64,000 nucleotides of DNA from Pragia fontium DSM 5563 = ATCC 49100 (GTDB lineage: Bacteria; Pseudomonadota; Gammaproteobacteria; Enterobacterales; Enterobacteriaceae), in contig NZ_FOLW01000006.1 of assembly GCF_900112475.1 (NCBI RefSeq), forward strand, positions 169,034 to 233,033. The letters run 5' to 3'. Positions 37,342 to 47,120 of this stretch are shown here, one piece after another. A model generated the notes under the pieces. It searched no databases, was not told the origin of the DNA, and saw only the letters and a list, made by a program, of their open reading frames with translations. How positions within the stretch are numbered: position 1 is the first letter of the stretch; every line of letters begins with the position of its first letter. A program made the translations under genes and the position numbers.

Positions 37342-39962
37342 TGATTATTCTCCACCGGTAATGAAAAGAGTTGCTGCAAATTATCCTGCAAATTGTCACC
37401 AAACCGTAAGCTACGCCATAACTGGAAGATATCCTCTTCATGATGATAGTTCAGCTCCACCAGCCGTTCTGCGTTCTTGGTTGGGTTAAAACCTTTTATC
37501 TGAGCATCCATGGTTAATAAACCCAAGTTACTCAAGTTAACATCTGCTCGTGAACGACTAATCTCCATATAGCGCAGCCAGTCCATAATATCGCCTGTCG
37601 CCATATTGTCATCACTTATTGCTTGTACCATATCTTTATCCAGACGCAGCGTAAGAGAGTTACTGTTTTCTATCCAACCGTTACGTATCAACCATTCAGG
37701 ATGATTAAGGAACAAAGGTAACTCTCCATCTACTCGACCTGACATGGTAAATTGTTTAGGTTTCAGAATGGTAAATAGTTCACTGAGATCGATAGCTTTC
37801 AGAGTTAACATTGCCGGATTTTTTTGCGGTATACGAAGCTCCTGCATGCCAACATGGCCTTTCAGCATATCCACACCGACGTTAGTCAAACGTAAAGGAT
37901 AACGATCGCTGTGCGGGTAATATCCCTGCAAGTCCGCCGTAATATTGCTCATATCAAACAGGTTATTCAGCTTTTTCACTCTCAGCTTAACCGGGCTTTT
38001 AGGCCCCAACTGCCAAATATGATCCTTCAAACGATACGACATAACAAAGTCTAAGCCGCTGAGTTCACCATCTTTTAGCCACATGCCGCCATCTTTGACT
38101 ACCCAGTGACCTCCAGCCTCAACGCCCTGCGCCTCAGAGATAGAGAAAGCCGCCTGCGCATAAAGTTTACCGCCGCGAATTTTGAAACCGAGATCCGGCG
38201 GCAATAGCGTCTGGAATACCTGCAGAGACTGTTCCGGCCACCATGCTTCACCACGAATGCGTTCACCATCCCAGCGTCCGCTCAGGTTAATCGGCCCAAT
38301 CTTATCGGTGCTGAGATCGCCCTTCCACTGAAAATTAGCCGGATCGCGGCCTAAAAAGTTAATGTTCAGCGTTGATGGGGGTAAATAAGCCCCGTTATCA
38401 AAAGACACTTTGTCCGCATGTAGCTGCCAACCTGCCTCATACATCCCTTGTGAACGCTGCCAATTTAGCGGCGATGACAAAGTTAATCTTGGTTTATCCA
38501 CCGTCACTTGCCCATAAACCAAATGATTAAACCCGGTTGACAGACTTTGTAGATTAATCAGGCTTTCATTCCATTCACCACGCCCTGACATATCCCATTT
38601 TGCTTTCAGCGGAGGCATATCGCCGTTGCCCCAGAAATTCCATTCCCAATGCCCCTGATCCAGCCAGAATTCTTGCGCCCGCCCATCCAGATGCAGTTTG
38701 TACTTTCCCCAATAACGATGACTGGCGCTGATAATGGTTTGTAGCCGTCCGCTAACGCCTTTATCAGTTATTTTAATTCCTGCCAGCGGTAATCGGGCTT
38801 CCTGTAAATAAATATCCGGTGTAACTGGCCCAACAGCCCGTAGCAATGAACCGGAAAGCATACGTAGTGTCGGATTAACGATGGGTCCGGTTAATATCCC
38901 TGGCGTTGAGATATACAGAGACATCTGTTGTTCATTGACCTTACCGGTAAGCTGAAAATTTAAATCGCTGTTGGTCAAACTCACTTTGCCGGGAGCAAAG
39001 GTCAGCACCGCGTTACCTTTACCGGCGCTGCCCTGCGTCACCATATTTAAACGGGCTTCGATATTCGCTTCACTGTAGTCGCTGTTCCAGTCTGATAGCG
39101 TCATATCAACGCCGCCGGAAAATGGCTGGGAACCATAAGGCCACTGCCATTTTCCCTGCTGCACCGTTAAGCGTTTCTCGGATAAGACCCAGGGTAAATC
39201 CAGCAGTTTTTCTTTCTCGCCCTGCGGAGTCACAAACAGATGCCCATCGCGTTGTTGCCACCCCAGTTCAAGCATCAGCGGTTTATCAATGTATGAAGTG
39301 ACAAACTCCCCATAGATATTTCCCTGCTCCGGTATCGCATCCAGACTAACCGGAACCTGAATTTCACCGTTAAGCTGAATAACATCATCGCTGTCTGGAA
39401 TATGCAAAGAAAATGACTCAAGGGTAAGCTGCTGTTGATTGTTTAAGCTCGCTACACCGGAGAGTAAATTGCCGTTAAACGTTATTTTCTGCCCCTGAGC
39501 ACTATTCGTCAGCTCCACTTTACCGCTATAGGCTTCCCATGGCGTCACGCTGAGGCGATTGAGAGTGATATTAAATAAAGGTAACTGTTGCTGAATATCG
39601 CCAATAGAAAACGGTGAGGTCGTTTGTTCCTCGGTTTGCTGTGTCCTAAGTTTTTCCAGACAGTGAGTATCAATATCCAAAGACTCAGCCAGTAAGTTCC
39701 ACTGACGGTTCTGATAGGTTAGCGTCATCGGCCCGGCATCGGCTAAAAAACAGTCTTCGGCTAAAAACTGAATACCTTGAAGAGAAATGCCGCGCTTAAT
39801 CAACTCCGGTCGCTGGGTTAAGACTAATTGTGTTCCTTCCGGCAGCCATAAACCCACCAGCTTCGGTAACCACGTTGCAATCGTTGACCACAATACCATC
39901 AGTAACAACATGATGATGGCAACAACAAGCAAAGCGGTTTTGACACACTTACCTTTAACCAC
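37338..39962 (-). CDS. ydbH: YdbH, AsmA-like intermembrane lipid-transport protein
   Basis: An 874-residue protein with an N-terminal membrane anchor (about 9-30, TALLVVAIIMLLLMVLWST) and a long periplasmic beta-groove of the AsmA/DctA-like class. With YhdP and TamB it carries phospholipids to the outer membrane in E. coli. The C-terminal part (about 700-850, for example VDGELPLFLNHPEWLIRNGW) is the most conserved. It is divergent from ldhA, sharing the 157-base promoter region. Confidence 0.95.
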   Translation of the reverse strand: MVKGKCVKTALLVVAIIMLLLMVLWSTIATWLPKLVGLWLPEGTQLVLTQRPELIKRGISLQGIQFLAEDCFLADAGPMTLTYQNRQWNLLAESLDIDTHCLEKLRTQQTEEQTTSPFSIGDIQQQLPLFNITLNRLSVTPWEAYSGKVELTNSAQGQKITFNGNLLSGVASLNNQQQLTLESFSLHIPDSDDVIQLNGEIQVPVSLDAIPEQGNIYGEFVTSYIDKPLMLELGWQQRDGHLFVTPQGEKEKLLDLPWVLSEKRLTVQQGKWQWPYGSQPFSGGVDMTLSDWNSDYSEANIEARLNMVTQGSAGKGNAVLTFAPGKVSLTNSDLNFQLTGKVNEQQMSLYISTPGILTGPIVNPTLRMLSGSLLRAVGPVTPDIYLQEARLPLAGIKITDKGVSGRLQTIISASHRYWGKYKLHLDGRAQEFWLDQGHWEWNFWGNGDMPPLKAKWDMSGRGEWNESLINLQSLSTGFNHLVYGQVTVDKPRLTLSSPLNWQRSQGMYEAGWQLHADKVSFDNGAYLPPSTLNINFLGRDPANFQWKGDLSTDKIGPINLSGRWDGERIRGEAWWPEQSLQVFQTLLPPDLGFKIRGGKLYAQAAFSISEAQGVEAGGHWVVKDGGMWLKDGELSGLDFVMSYRLKDHIWQLGPKSPVKLRVKKLNNLFDMSNITADLQGYYPHSDRYPLRLTNVGVDMLKGHVGMQELRIPQKNPAMLTLKAIDLSELFTILKPKQFTMSGRVDGELPLFLNHPEWLIRNGWIENSNSLTLRLDKDMVQAISDDNMATGDIMDWLRYMEISRSRADVNLSNLGLLTMDAQIKGFNPTKNAERLVELNYHHEEDIFQLWRSLRFGDNLQDNLQQLFSLPVENNQ

Positions 39963-40119
39963 GACTTACTTACCCCAGCGTGCGAATGAAGTTCGAAATA
40001 TAGCATATTAATGATAGTGGCTAAACTGAATCTCTATCGGCTTATGCACTATATCGTGAAATTGTTCCCACTCCTGATATCTGATAAATTAATATCATAA
40101 ACTCTGGTGGAGAGACGTA

Positions 40120-41106
40120 ATGAAATTAGCGATTTACAGCACAAAACAGTATGACCGTAAGTACATTGATATTGCCAATAAACGATTTGGTCTCAACCTT
40201 GAGTTTTTTGATTTTAAACTCAGCCCACAAACGGCCAAAACCGCCGAGGGCTGTGAAGCTGTCTGTATTTTTGTTAATGATGATGGTAGCCGCCCGGTTC
40301 TTGAGGAACTAGCAAAGTTGGGTGTCAAAATCTTAGCGTTACGCTGCGCCGGTTTTAATAATGTCGATTTAGATGCCGCCCATGAGCTGGGCCTACAGGT
40401 CGTTCGGGTACCTGCTTATTCACCGGAAGCGGTTGCTGAACATGCTATTGGCCTGATGATGAGCCTGAATCGCCGTATTCATCGTGCCTACCAAAGAACC
40501 CGCGATGCCAATTTCTCTCTCGAAGGCCTGATTGGTTTTAATATGCATAACCGTACTGCCGGCATTATCGGTACCGGTAAAATTGGCGTTGCTACCATGC
40601 GTATTTTAAAAGGTTTTGGCATGCGTCTGTTGGCTTTTGACCCCTATCCGTCCGCTCAAGCGCTTGAGCTAGGTGCCGAGTATGTCGATCTGCCGACCCT
40701 CTACGCTGAATCTGACGTTATCTCTCTACATTGCCCACTAACGCCGGAAAATCATCATTTACTTAATGCCGAAGCTTTCAACCAAATGAAAAATGGCGTG
40801 ATGATTATCAACACCAGCCGCGGCGGGTTAATTGATTCCCCGGCGGCGATTGATGCCTTAAAGCAACAAAAAATAGGCTCTCTGGGTATGGACGTTTATG
40901 AAAATGAAAGAGATCTTTTCTTTGAAGATAAGTCTAATGACGTCATTCAGGATGATGTTTTCCGCCGTCTCTCCTCCTGTCACAACGTGTTGTTTACTGG
41001 CCATCAAGCATTTTTAACGGAAGAAGCTCTGCTGAGTATTTCAGAAACTACCCTGCAAAACGTTCTACAATTAGAACGTGGCGAACCGTGCCCTAATCTG
41101 CTTTAA
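40120..41106 (+). CDS. ldhA: Fermentative D-lactate dehydrogenase
   Basis: A 328-residue NADH-dependent D-2-hydroxyacid dehydrogenase that makes D-lactate from pyruvate. It shows the dinucleotide site GTGKIG (about 152), catalytic Arg in NTSRGGLID (about 235), Glu in DVYENE (about 264) and His in FTGHQAFLT (about 296). The length matches E. coli LdhA (329). The ribosome site GGTGGAGAG precedes the ATG. It is followed by hslJ, as in E. coli. Confidence 0.97.
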   Translation: MKLAIYSTKQYDRKYIDIANKRFGLNLEFFDFKLSPQTAKTAEGCEAVCIFVNDDGSRPVLEELAKLGVKILALRCAGFNNVDLDAAHELGLQVVRVPAYSPEAVAEHAIGLMMSLNRRIHRAYQRTRDANFSLEGLIGFNMHNRTAGIIGTGKIGVATMRILKGFGMRLLAFDPYPSAQALELGAEYVDLPTLYAESDVISLHCPLTPENHHLLNAEAFNQMKNGVMIINTSRGGLIDSPAAIDALKQQKIGSLGMDVYENERDLFFEDKSNDVIQDDVFRRLSSCHNVLFTGHQAFLTEEALLSISETTLQNVLQLERGEPCPNLL

Positions 41107-41288
41107 GGTATTGAACGTTTTTTAACCGGTAGTGTAATCATTGTATTAACTACCGGTAAATCATTGTAAATAAGAATTTATTAGCTACTTTTATATGGTA
41201 CAACGCCGATTATTGAGCAAGAGATAACGCTTGCTGTCGTGATAAATATTCTGCATTCGTTTTAAATAAACATGCTCTGGAGTAGATA

Positions 41289-41720
41289 ATGAGATTTGCC
41301 TTACCTTTTATTATTTCCGCTGCCCTGATTACTGGCTGTACCAGCACTGATAATCATGCAGTGAAAGAAAGCGATCTGTTACACCACAACTTTATTCTAA
41401 CCAGCGTTGACGGCTCAACGATTGCTGACAGCGGTAAACAACGACGCCCATTGAATATTGAGTTCGGTGAAAATATGCATATTAGCGGTGCCATGTGTAA
41501 TAACTTCATGGGTAAAGGCACGCTGGAAAACGGTGTACTCACGGCTAAGCAGTTAGCATCAACCCGTATGGCCTGCTTTGATGAGCAAATTAGTAAACTG
41601 GATCAGGTGATTGCGGATATGTTAGCCAAAGGCGCTAACGTTAATCTGGATAACGGTACACTGACCTTGACCACACCGGAACATGTTCTGACCTATACAC
41701 TGCGCGATAGGGTTAATTGA
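41289..41720 (+). CDS. hslJ: HslJ, META-domain heat-shock lipoprotein
   Basis: A 143-residue lipoprotein with lipobox LITGC (Cys about 17) and a META/HslJ domain (FILTSVDGSTIADSGKQRRP, then GAMCNNFMGKGTLENGVL and ASTRMACFDEQ). Two mature cysteines (in MCNNF and MACFD) are typical of the domain and may pair. It is linked to novobiocin resistance and heat shock in E. coli. The ribosome site GGAG lies before the ATG. Confidence 0.95.
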   Translation: MRFALPFIISAALITGCTSTDNHAVKESDLLHHNFILTSVDGSTIADSGKQRRPLNIEFGENMHISGAMCNNFMGKGTLENGVLTAKQLASTRMACFDEQISKLDQVIADMLAKGANVNLDNGTLTLTTPEHVLTYTLRDRVN

Positions 41721-41736
41721 TCCCCTTTCTCCCAAT

Positions 41737-41776
41737 AAAAAAGCGGAAACGGTTTGGTGGCCTGCTCCGCTTTTTT
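41737..41776. terminator. Terminator after hslJ
   Basis: AAAAAAGCGGA and TCCGCTTTTTT arms around an 18-base loop, 17 bases after the hslJ stop. It is symmetric, so it can also end the converging ydbJ transcript. Confidence 0.85.
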
Positions 41777-41903
41777 ATGCCAAACCGACCTTTACGTTGG
41801 TTCTGACATACGATGCCAAAATGGAATCATTAATCATCATTTACTATCCGGTGGAATATCACCACTGACGTTATGGTATCCCCCCCCGAATTTAATCCAT
41901 TAA

Positions 41904-42152
41904 CTAAAACCGTTTACCATTGGAAAGCTGACATTTACTGACTGCGCTGCCATCCAGATTATGCAAGGTGGTCGGCATTCCGCCCATATTATTACAGTTT
42001 GCCAGTGCTACATCATCCATCGGTATCGCTGATGCCGTCTCTTCCATCATCATTGCCTGATTAGGTAATAATCGCAATTGGTCCGGTTCACTACTGCATC
42101 CCGCTAACAAAAATGTGCCAAATAAAACGGCTAAACAAATCTTTCCCTTCAT
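41904..42152 (-). CDS. ydbJ: YdbJ-like DUF333 lipoprotein
   Basis: An 82-residue lipoprotein with lipobox LLAGC (Cys about 19). The C-terminal DUF333 motif (ALANCNNMGGMPTTLHNLDG, then SKCQLSNGKRF) has the two conserved cysteines. The family has no established function. It lies between hslJ and ydbK as in E. coli, which supports the symbol. A run of eight C bases lies 17 bases after the stop. Confidence 0.85.
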   Translation of the reverse strand: MKGKICLAVLFGTFLLAGCSSEPDQLRLLPNQAMMMEETASAIPMDDVALANCNNMGGMPTTLHNLDGSAVSKCQLSNGKRF

Positions 42153-42576
42153 AATTAACCTCTGATGATTATTCTTGTTCGCTGTCGATATAAAAACCGC
42201 CTGTGTTCAATAGTCTAAACTGGTTCTTCACTATATTTAACACACAGCAATGCCGACCGCATCTCGTTGGCGATAAGCTATATTTAGCCTATTAATATTG
42301 ATTAGTCCAGCAGCAAACGGTTTCTCTGCCAATGACGCCTCTTACAGATCCCTTTTCCAATGTGTTGGTTACTATTAAGATAGTCATAATAAATATCATC
42401 ACTATTTTCTGTCACAGATTGTAACAACACACGAAACGCTCGCTGGCCGTATTTCGCTATCTGGTATGATCATCTGCAATCTGGCAGCTTTAAACAGAAC
42501 TCGAATAATCTGTCCGCTGTATTTATTGCGCTTTTATTTTGGTCAGCAAGCAAATGTCAACAAAGGTACTAAATCT
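42153..42576. other. Divergent promoter region between ydbJ and ydbK
   Basis: About 424 bases with no convincing gene. It should carry the promoters of ydbJ (leftward) and the oxidoreductase gene (rightward). I see no clear operator. Confidence 0.45.
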
Positions 42577-45500
42577 ATGATAACTACCGATGGTAACAGT
42601 GCGGTTGCCTCCGTTGCATATCGCTCTAATGAAGTTATCGCTATCTACCCCATTACCCCCAGTTCTACCATGGCTGAACAAGCCAATGACTGGTCTGAAT
42701 ATGGGAATAAGAATATTTGGGGTGATGTTCCCCGGGTAATGGAAATGCAGTCGGAAGCCGGGGCTATCGCCACGGTGCACGGCGCACTGCAAACCGGTGC
42801 CTTGGCGACTTCATTTACCTCTTCTCAGGGATTATTACTGATGATCCCAACGCTATATAAAGTCGCAGGGGAATTAACGCCATTTGTTCTGCACGTTGCA
42901 GCCAGAACGGTCGCTACCCATGCTTTATCCATTTTTGGCGATCATTCAGATGTGATGGCCGTTCGCCAAACTGGCTGTGCGATGTTGTGCGCCAGCTCGG
43001 TGCAAGAAGCGCAAGATTTCGCGTTAATTTCACAGATTGCAACGCTGAACAGCCGAATTCCGTTTATTCATTTTTTCGATGGTTTCCGAACCTCTCACGA
43101 AATCAATAAAATTGCCCCTATCAGCGATGATACTATCCGCCAACTCCTGCCTGATGAGGCGATTCAGGCTCACCGCAGCCGCGCTTTAACGCCGGATCAT
43201 CCAGTGATTTGTGGTACATCTGCTAATCCGGATACTTATTTCCAGTGCCGCGAAGCAACCAACCCTTGGTATGACCAGACCTATCGTCATGTTGTTGAAG
43301 CTATGGACGCCTTTGCTGAGCAAACCGGGCGTCGCTATCAGCCTTTTGAGTATTACGGTCATCCACAAGCTGAGCGTGTCATTATTCTGATGGGCTCGGC
43401 CTGTGGAACGACGGAAGAAACCATCGATACGTTACTCAGTCGTGGCGAAAAAGTCGGTATGATCAAGGTTCGGCTTTACCGTCCATTCTCCGCCGAACAT
43501 TTGTTAGCACAATTGCCAACCAGCGCCACTAAAATCGCCGTACTCGATCGCACCAAAGAACCCGGTGCGCTCGCTGAGCCCCTTTACCTTGATGTGATGA
43601 CCGCCTTAGCGGAAGCCTGTTCCCACGGTAAACGACAAACCTTACCGATGGTTATTGGCGGTCGATATGGCCTTTCTTCCAAAGAGTTTGGTCCAGACTG
43701 CGTATTGGCCATTTTCAAAGAGCTCACTCAAGACAAACCTCGGCCTCGTTTTACCGTGGGTATTTTTGATGATATCAGCGGTCTATCCCTGACATTGAGC
43801 GATGAAACCATTCCTCAAAAAGCCTCGCTGGAAGCCTTATTCTTTGGCCTCGGTAGCGATGGCACAGTTTCTGCCACTAAAAACAATATAAAAATTATCG
43901 GTAATGGCACGCCTCTTCATGCTCAAGGGTATTTTGTTTATGACTCCAAGAAAGCCGGTGGATTAACCGTCTCTCATTTGCGCGTCAGCCAATACCCTAT
44001 CAGTTCAGCCTACTTGATTACTCAAGCTGATTTTATTGGCTGCCATCAAAATCAGTTTATCGATAAGTATCAGATGATCGAAAAACTGAAAACCGGTGGC
44101 ACCTTCCTGCTAAATACCCCATATGGGAAAGAAGAGATCTGGCAACGTTTACCGCAGGATATTCAGGCGTTATTGCATCAGCATAAAGCGCGTTTCTTTA
44201 TTATTAATGCGGCGAAAATTGCCCGAGAATGTCATCTGGGCGCGCGTATTAATACCGTCATGCAAATGGCATTCTTCCACCTGACGCAGATTATCCCTGG
44301 CGATACCGCGTTACAACAATTGAAGGATGCCATCGCTAAAAGCTACAGCAGTAAAGGTCAGGATATCGTTCACAATAACTGGCAAGCGTTGGAGGCAACT
44401 ATCGATGCATTGGAAGAGATTATTTTGTCTCCGATTAATCCATCCAGTCCAATGCGTCCTCCGGTGGTTTCTGATAGCGCACCGGATTTCGTTAAAACCG
44501 TGACAGCGACGATGCTGGCGGGCCTCGGCGACAGTTTACCGGTATCGGCATTTCCTCCTGATGGCACTTGGCCGGTAGGCACCACTCGCTGGGAAAAACG
44601 TAATATCGCCGAAGACATTCCTATTTGGCAAGCGCCTCTCTGTACCCAGTGTAATCATTGTGTCGCCGCCTGCCCTCATTCTGCCATCAGAGCAAAAGTC
44701 GTTGCTCCTGAAGACTTAATGGATGCGCCTGACGACCTCCAGTCTCTGGATGTAAAATCTAAAGATATGCGTGGACAAAAATACGTACTTCAGGTTGCGC
44801 CGGAAGACTGTACCGGCTGTAATTTATGTGTGGAGATTTGCCCGGCTAAAGATCGCCAAAATCCTGAGATTAAAGCGATCAATATGCGTTCACGTTTGGA
44901 CAATCTTGAGGTTGAAAAACGACATTATCAATTCTTCCTGCAACTGCCTGAGATTGATAAGAGTAAGCTAGAACGCATTGATATTCGAACCTCTCAGCTG
45001 ATTACTCCGCTGTTTGAGTATTCCGGTGCCTGTTCAGGCTGTGGCGAGACGCCTTATATAAAGCTACTCACGCAGCTATATGGTGACCGCCTGCTCATTG
45101 CTAATGCGACCGGCTGTTCCTCCATCTATGGTGGCAATCTGCCAAGCACACCTTATACCACCAATTCAGAAGGCCGAGGCCCTGCCTGGGCTAACTCTTT
45201 GTTTGAGGATAACGCCGAATTTGGCTTAGGTTTCCGCCTAACGGTCGATCAGCACCGAGCTCGGGTACTACGCTTACTGGACGAGCTAACGCCTAAACTA
45301 CCAGCCGAGCTGGTTCAGTCATTGAAAGACTGCGATATCTCAGTAGAAAGCTGTCGTGAGTTAATATCTCAATTACGCACTTTATTAACCGATATCGACT
45401 CTTCAACAGCCAGAGAATTAGCTGAAAGTGCCGACTATCTGGTTGAGAAATCAATATGGTTAATTGGTGGTGATGGCTGGGCTTATGATATTGGCTTTGG

Positions 45501-46116
45501 TGGTCTGGATCATGTCATGAGCCTCACTGAGAACGTTAATGTCTTAGTGCTGGATACTCAATGCTATTCGAATACCGGCGGCCAGCAGTCTAAAGCAACG
45601 CCGATGGGCGCAGTCACCAAATTTGCTGAACGGGGTAAGCGTAAGGGCCGTAAAGATTTGGGCGTCAGCATTATGATGTATGGCCATGTTTATGTTGCTC
45701 AAATTTCGTTAGGTGCACAGTTGAACCAAACCGTAAAAGCCATTCAGGAAGCGGAAGCCTATCCGGGACCATCACTGATCATTGCTTATAGCCCATGTGA
45801 AGAGCATGGTTACGATTTAGCCTTCAGCCATGACCAAATGCGACAGTTAACAACGTCTGGATTCTGGCCGCTGTACCGCTTCGATCCTCGTCGTTTATCC
45901 GAGAATAAACCGGGCTTAACGCTGGACTCTCGCCCACCAGCAGAAGGATTAGCCACTACGCTCTTAAAAGAGCAGCGTTTCCGCCGCTTGGATGTCCAAG
46001 AGCCTGAAGTTGCAGCCTCCCTTTACGCTCAAGCTGAACAAGATATTCTTGAACGCTATAATTTACTGAGTTTATTAGCCGGTAAGCCTGTTGAGAAAAG
46101 AAATAATGAGGAGTGA
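42577..46116 (+). CDS. ydbK: Pyruvate:flavodoxin/ferredoxin oxidoreductase (YdbK/NifJ)
   Basis: A homodimeric thiamine-diphosphate iron-sulfur enzyme of 1179 residues that converts pyruvate and CoA to acetyl-CoA, CO2 and reduced flavodoxin. It shows YPITPSSTMAEQ (about 23), two 4Fe-4S motifs (CTQCNHCVAACPH and CTGCNLCVEICPA, about 684-760), CSGCGETPY (about 824) and the TPP site GGDGWAYDIGFGG (about 968). The start at 42577 (MITTDGNSAVASVAYRSNEV) matches E. coli YdbK, with AAAGG upstream; an in-frame extension to 42466 is not conserved. It supports anaerobic or oxidative-stress pyruvate metabolism. Confidence 0.97.
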   Translation: MITTDGNSAVASVAYRSNEVIAIYPITPSSTMAEQANDWSEYGNKNIWGDVPRVMEMQSEAGAIATVHGALQTGALATSFTSSQGLLLMIPTLYKVAGELTPFVLHVAARTVATHALSIFGDHSDVMAVRQTGCAMLCASSVQEAQDFALISQIATLNSRIPFIHFFDGFRTSHEINKIAPISDDTIRQLLPDEAIQAHRSRALTPDHPVICGTSANPDTYFQCREATNPWYDQTYRHVVEAMDAFAEQTGRRYQPFEYYGHPQAERVIILMGSACGTTEETIDTLLSRGEKVGMIKVRLYRPFSAEHLLAQLPTSATKIAVLDRTKEPGALAEPLYLDVMTALAEACSHGKRQTLPMVIGGRYGLSSKEFGPDCVLAIFKELTQDKPRPRFTVGIFDDISGLSLTLSDETIPQKASLEALFFGLGSDGTVSATKNNIKIIGNGTPLHAQGYFVYDSKKAGGLTVSHLRVSQYPISSAYLITQADFIGCHQNQFIDKYQMIEKLKTGGTFLLNTPYGKEEIWQRLPQDIQALLHQHKARFFIINAAKIARECHLGARINTVMQMAFFHLTQIIPGDTALQQLKDAIAKSYSSKGQDIVHNNWQALEATIDALEEIILSPINPSSPMRPPVVSDSAPDFVKTVTATMLAGLGDSLPVSAFPPDGTWPVGTTRWEKRNIAEDIPIWQAPLCTQCNHCVAACPHSAIRAKVVAPEDLMDAPDDLQSLDVKSKDMRGQKYVLQVAPEDCTGCNLCVEICPAKDRQNPEIKAINMRSRLDNLEVEKRHYQFFLQLPEIDKSKLERIDIRTSQLITPLFEYSGACSGCGETPYIKLLTQLYGDRLLIANATGCSSIYGGNLPSTPYTTNSEGRGPAWANSLFEDNAEFGLGFRLTVDQHRARVLRLLDELTPKLPAELVQSLKDCDISVESCRELISQLRTLLTDIDSSTARELAESADYLVEKSIWLIGGDGWAYDIGFGGLDHVMSLTENVNVLVLDTQCYSNTGGQQSKATPMGAVTKFAERGKRKGRKDLGVSIMMYGHVYVAQISLGAQLNQTVKAIQEAEAYPGPSLIIAYSPCEEHGYDLAFSHDQMRQLTTSGFWPLYRFDPRRLSENKPGLTLDSRPPAEGLATTLLKEQRFRRLDVQEPEVAASLYAQAEQDILERYNLLSLLAGKPVEKRNNEE

Positions 46117-46168
46117 TAATTTTTAATATTGAAGAGAGACATCTTAATAATCATTAGGAATTTCACAC

Positions 46169-46200
46169 AAAGCACCAGAATCTATCTGGTGCTTTATTTT
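46169..46200 (+). terminator. Terminator after ydbK
   Basis: An 11-bp stem AAAGCACCAGA and TCTGGTGCTTT with a 5-base loop, then a T-rich run, 52 bases after the ydbK stop. Confidence 0.85.
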
Positions 46201-46305
46201 ATAATATTAAGGAGAATTAAGACCTTCTCTATTTAAAGGTAAAATTAATTTAATTTAGGCGGTGTATTATATTTATATTCTTTATTATAAATATAAACTA
46301 TTAAA

Positions 46306-46581
46306 TTAATTAATACCTTCAGCCGTCTTTAAATATCTCATTACGGTATTAAGACCCACTTTTAACGTTCTACTCGTATGTCGAATACCGGCTCCCTGAG
46401 AGGCCATCTCGATAATTTTCTCTTTCATCCCTGGCTGATGGGCTCGATATAAATAAGATAGCTGGAATGTACGCTTACAATCATTACAGTAATAACGAGG
46501 GTATCCACCACGTCCCTTGCCATGTTTTCTTACCGGTTTTGTTTCATTACAGTGACGACATGCAACTTCAATAGTGACCAT
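46306..46581 (-). CDS. Orphan InsA-like protein (IS1 family) without InsB
   Basis: With the start at 46581 (ribosome site AAGGAG, 7-base spacer) it is 91 residues, the length of IS1 InsA. It has a zinc ribbon (CRHCNETKPVRKHG, then YYCNDCKRTFQLSY) and a helix-turn-helix (GAGIRHTSRTLKVGLNTVM) that resemble InsA. In IS1, InsA binds the ends and represses transposition; the transposase needs InsB by frameshifting. No InsB frame and no IS1 terminal repeats are seen on either side, only AT-rich DNA. The frame is intact, so it may be a retained DNA-binding protein rather than debris. Confidence 0.82.
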   Translation of the reverse strand: MVTIEVACRHCNETKPVRKHGKGRGGYPRYYCNDCKRTFQLSYLYRAHQPGMKEKIIEMASQGAGIRHTSRTLKVGLNTVMRYLKTAEGIN

Positions 46582-47003
46582 CTTCCATCTCCTTTTGGAC
46601 AAACATAAGAAAAAGTAATCAAGGTCTGAATACTTCGGAATATTATTGAGACGCTATATAAGTAACTCTTTATTTTAGAAGTATATGGGCCATACCTCTA
46701 AAATAAGATAATAGTTTCAACATTATTCAATAAACCATGAAATTACTTAAACAACAAAATCCAACTGCTCATGTCATTTACCCGATTCTAATATATATTT
46801 ATTCCCAGTATCACTGGTATAATTGACAGTTCTGCATAAAACACATCAATAATAACGGAGGGCAATTTATCAGTTTTCATTTAACCTCATGTTATTACGC
46901 ATTAATAACACCGGTTAAACAATATTATTATCCTGTTTTACCCCCTTCTTTATTTAGTTCTGCTCAGGTACCTAGACCAAATGGCCGTTCTGTCAGCGAT
47001 CCG
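46582..47003. other. AT-rich intergenic stretch upstream of ttcA
   Basis: About 420 bases with no convincing gene. It holds the promoter of the InsA-like gene (leftward) and probably part of the ttcA leader. Confidence 0.4.
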
Positions 47004-47093
47004 ATGCGTATTATTCTACTGACAACATCAACAATAATCCGTACCATACTCCTCCTGAATTTTTTCAGCGGGCAAGCAAGCCCGCCAATGTAA
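47004..47093 (+). CDS. Possible 29-residue peptide upstream of ttcA
   Basis: An ATG at 47004 opens a 29-codon frame rich in Leu, Ile and Thr (start MRIILLTTSTIIRTILLL), ending 27 bases before the ttcA ATG. A GC-rich hairpin (GCGGGC-AAGCAA-GCCCGC, about 47068-47085) falls inside its 3' end. The arrangement resembles leader peptides with attenuation. However, the ribosome site is weak and I do not recognise a family, so it may be only a leader RNA without translation. Confidence 0.3.
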   Translation: MRIILLTTSTIIRTILLLNFFSGQASPPM

Positions 47094-47120
47094 AATCAAC
47101 CGGTAAACAGAGTCACAGCA

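Noticed and set aside
41880..41887. Run of eight C bases near ydbJ
   Set aside because: Possible slippage tract, but it lies after the ydbJ stop and affects no frame; not enough to call phase variation.
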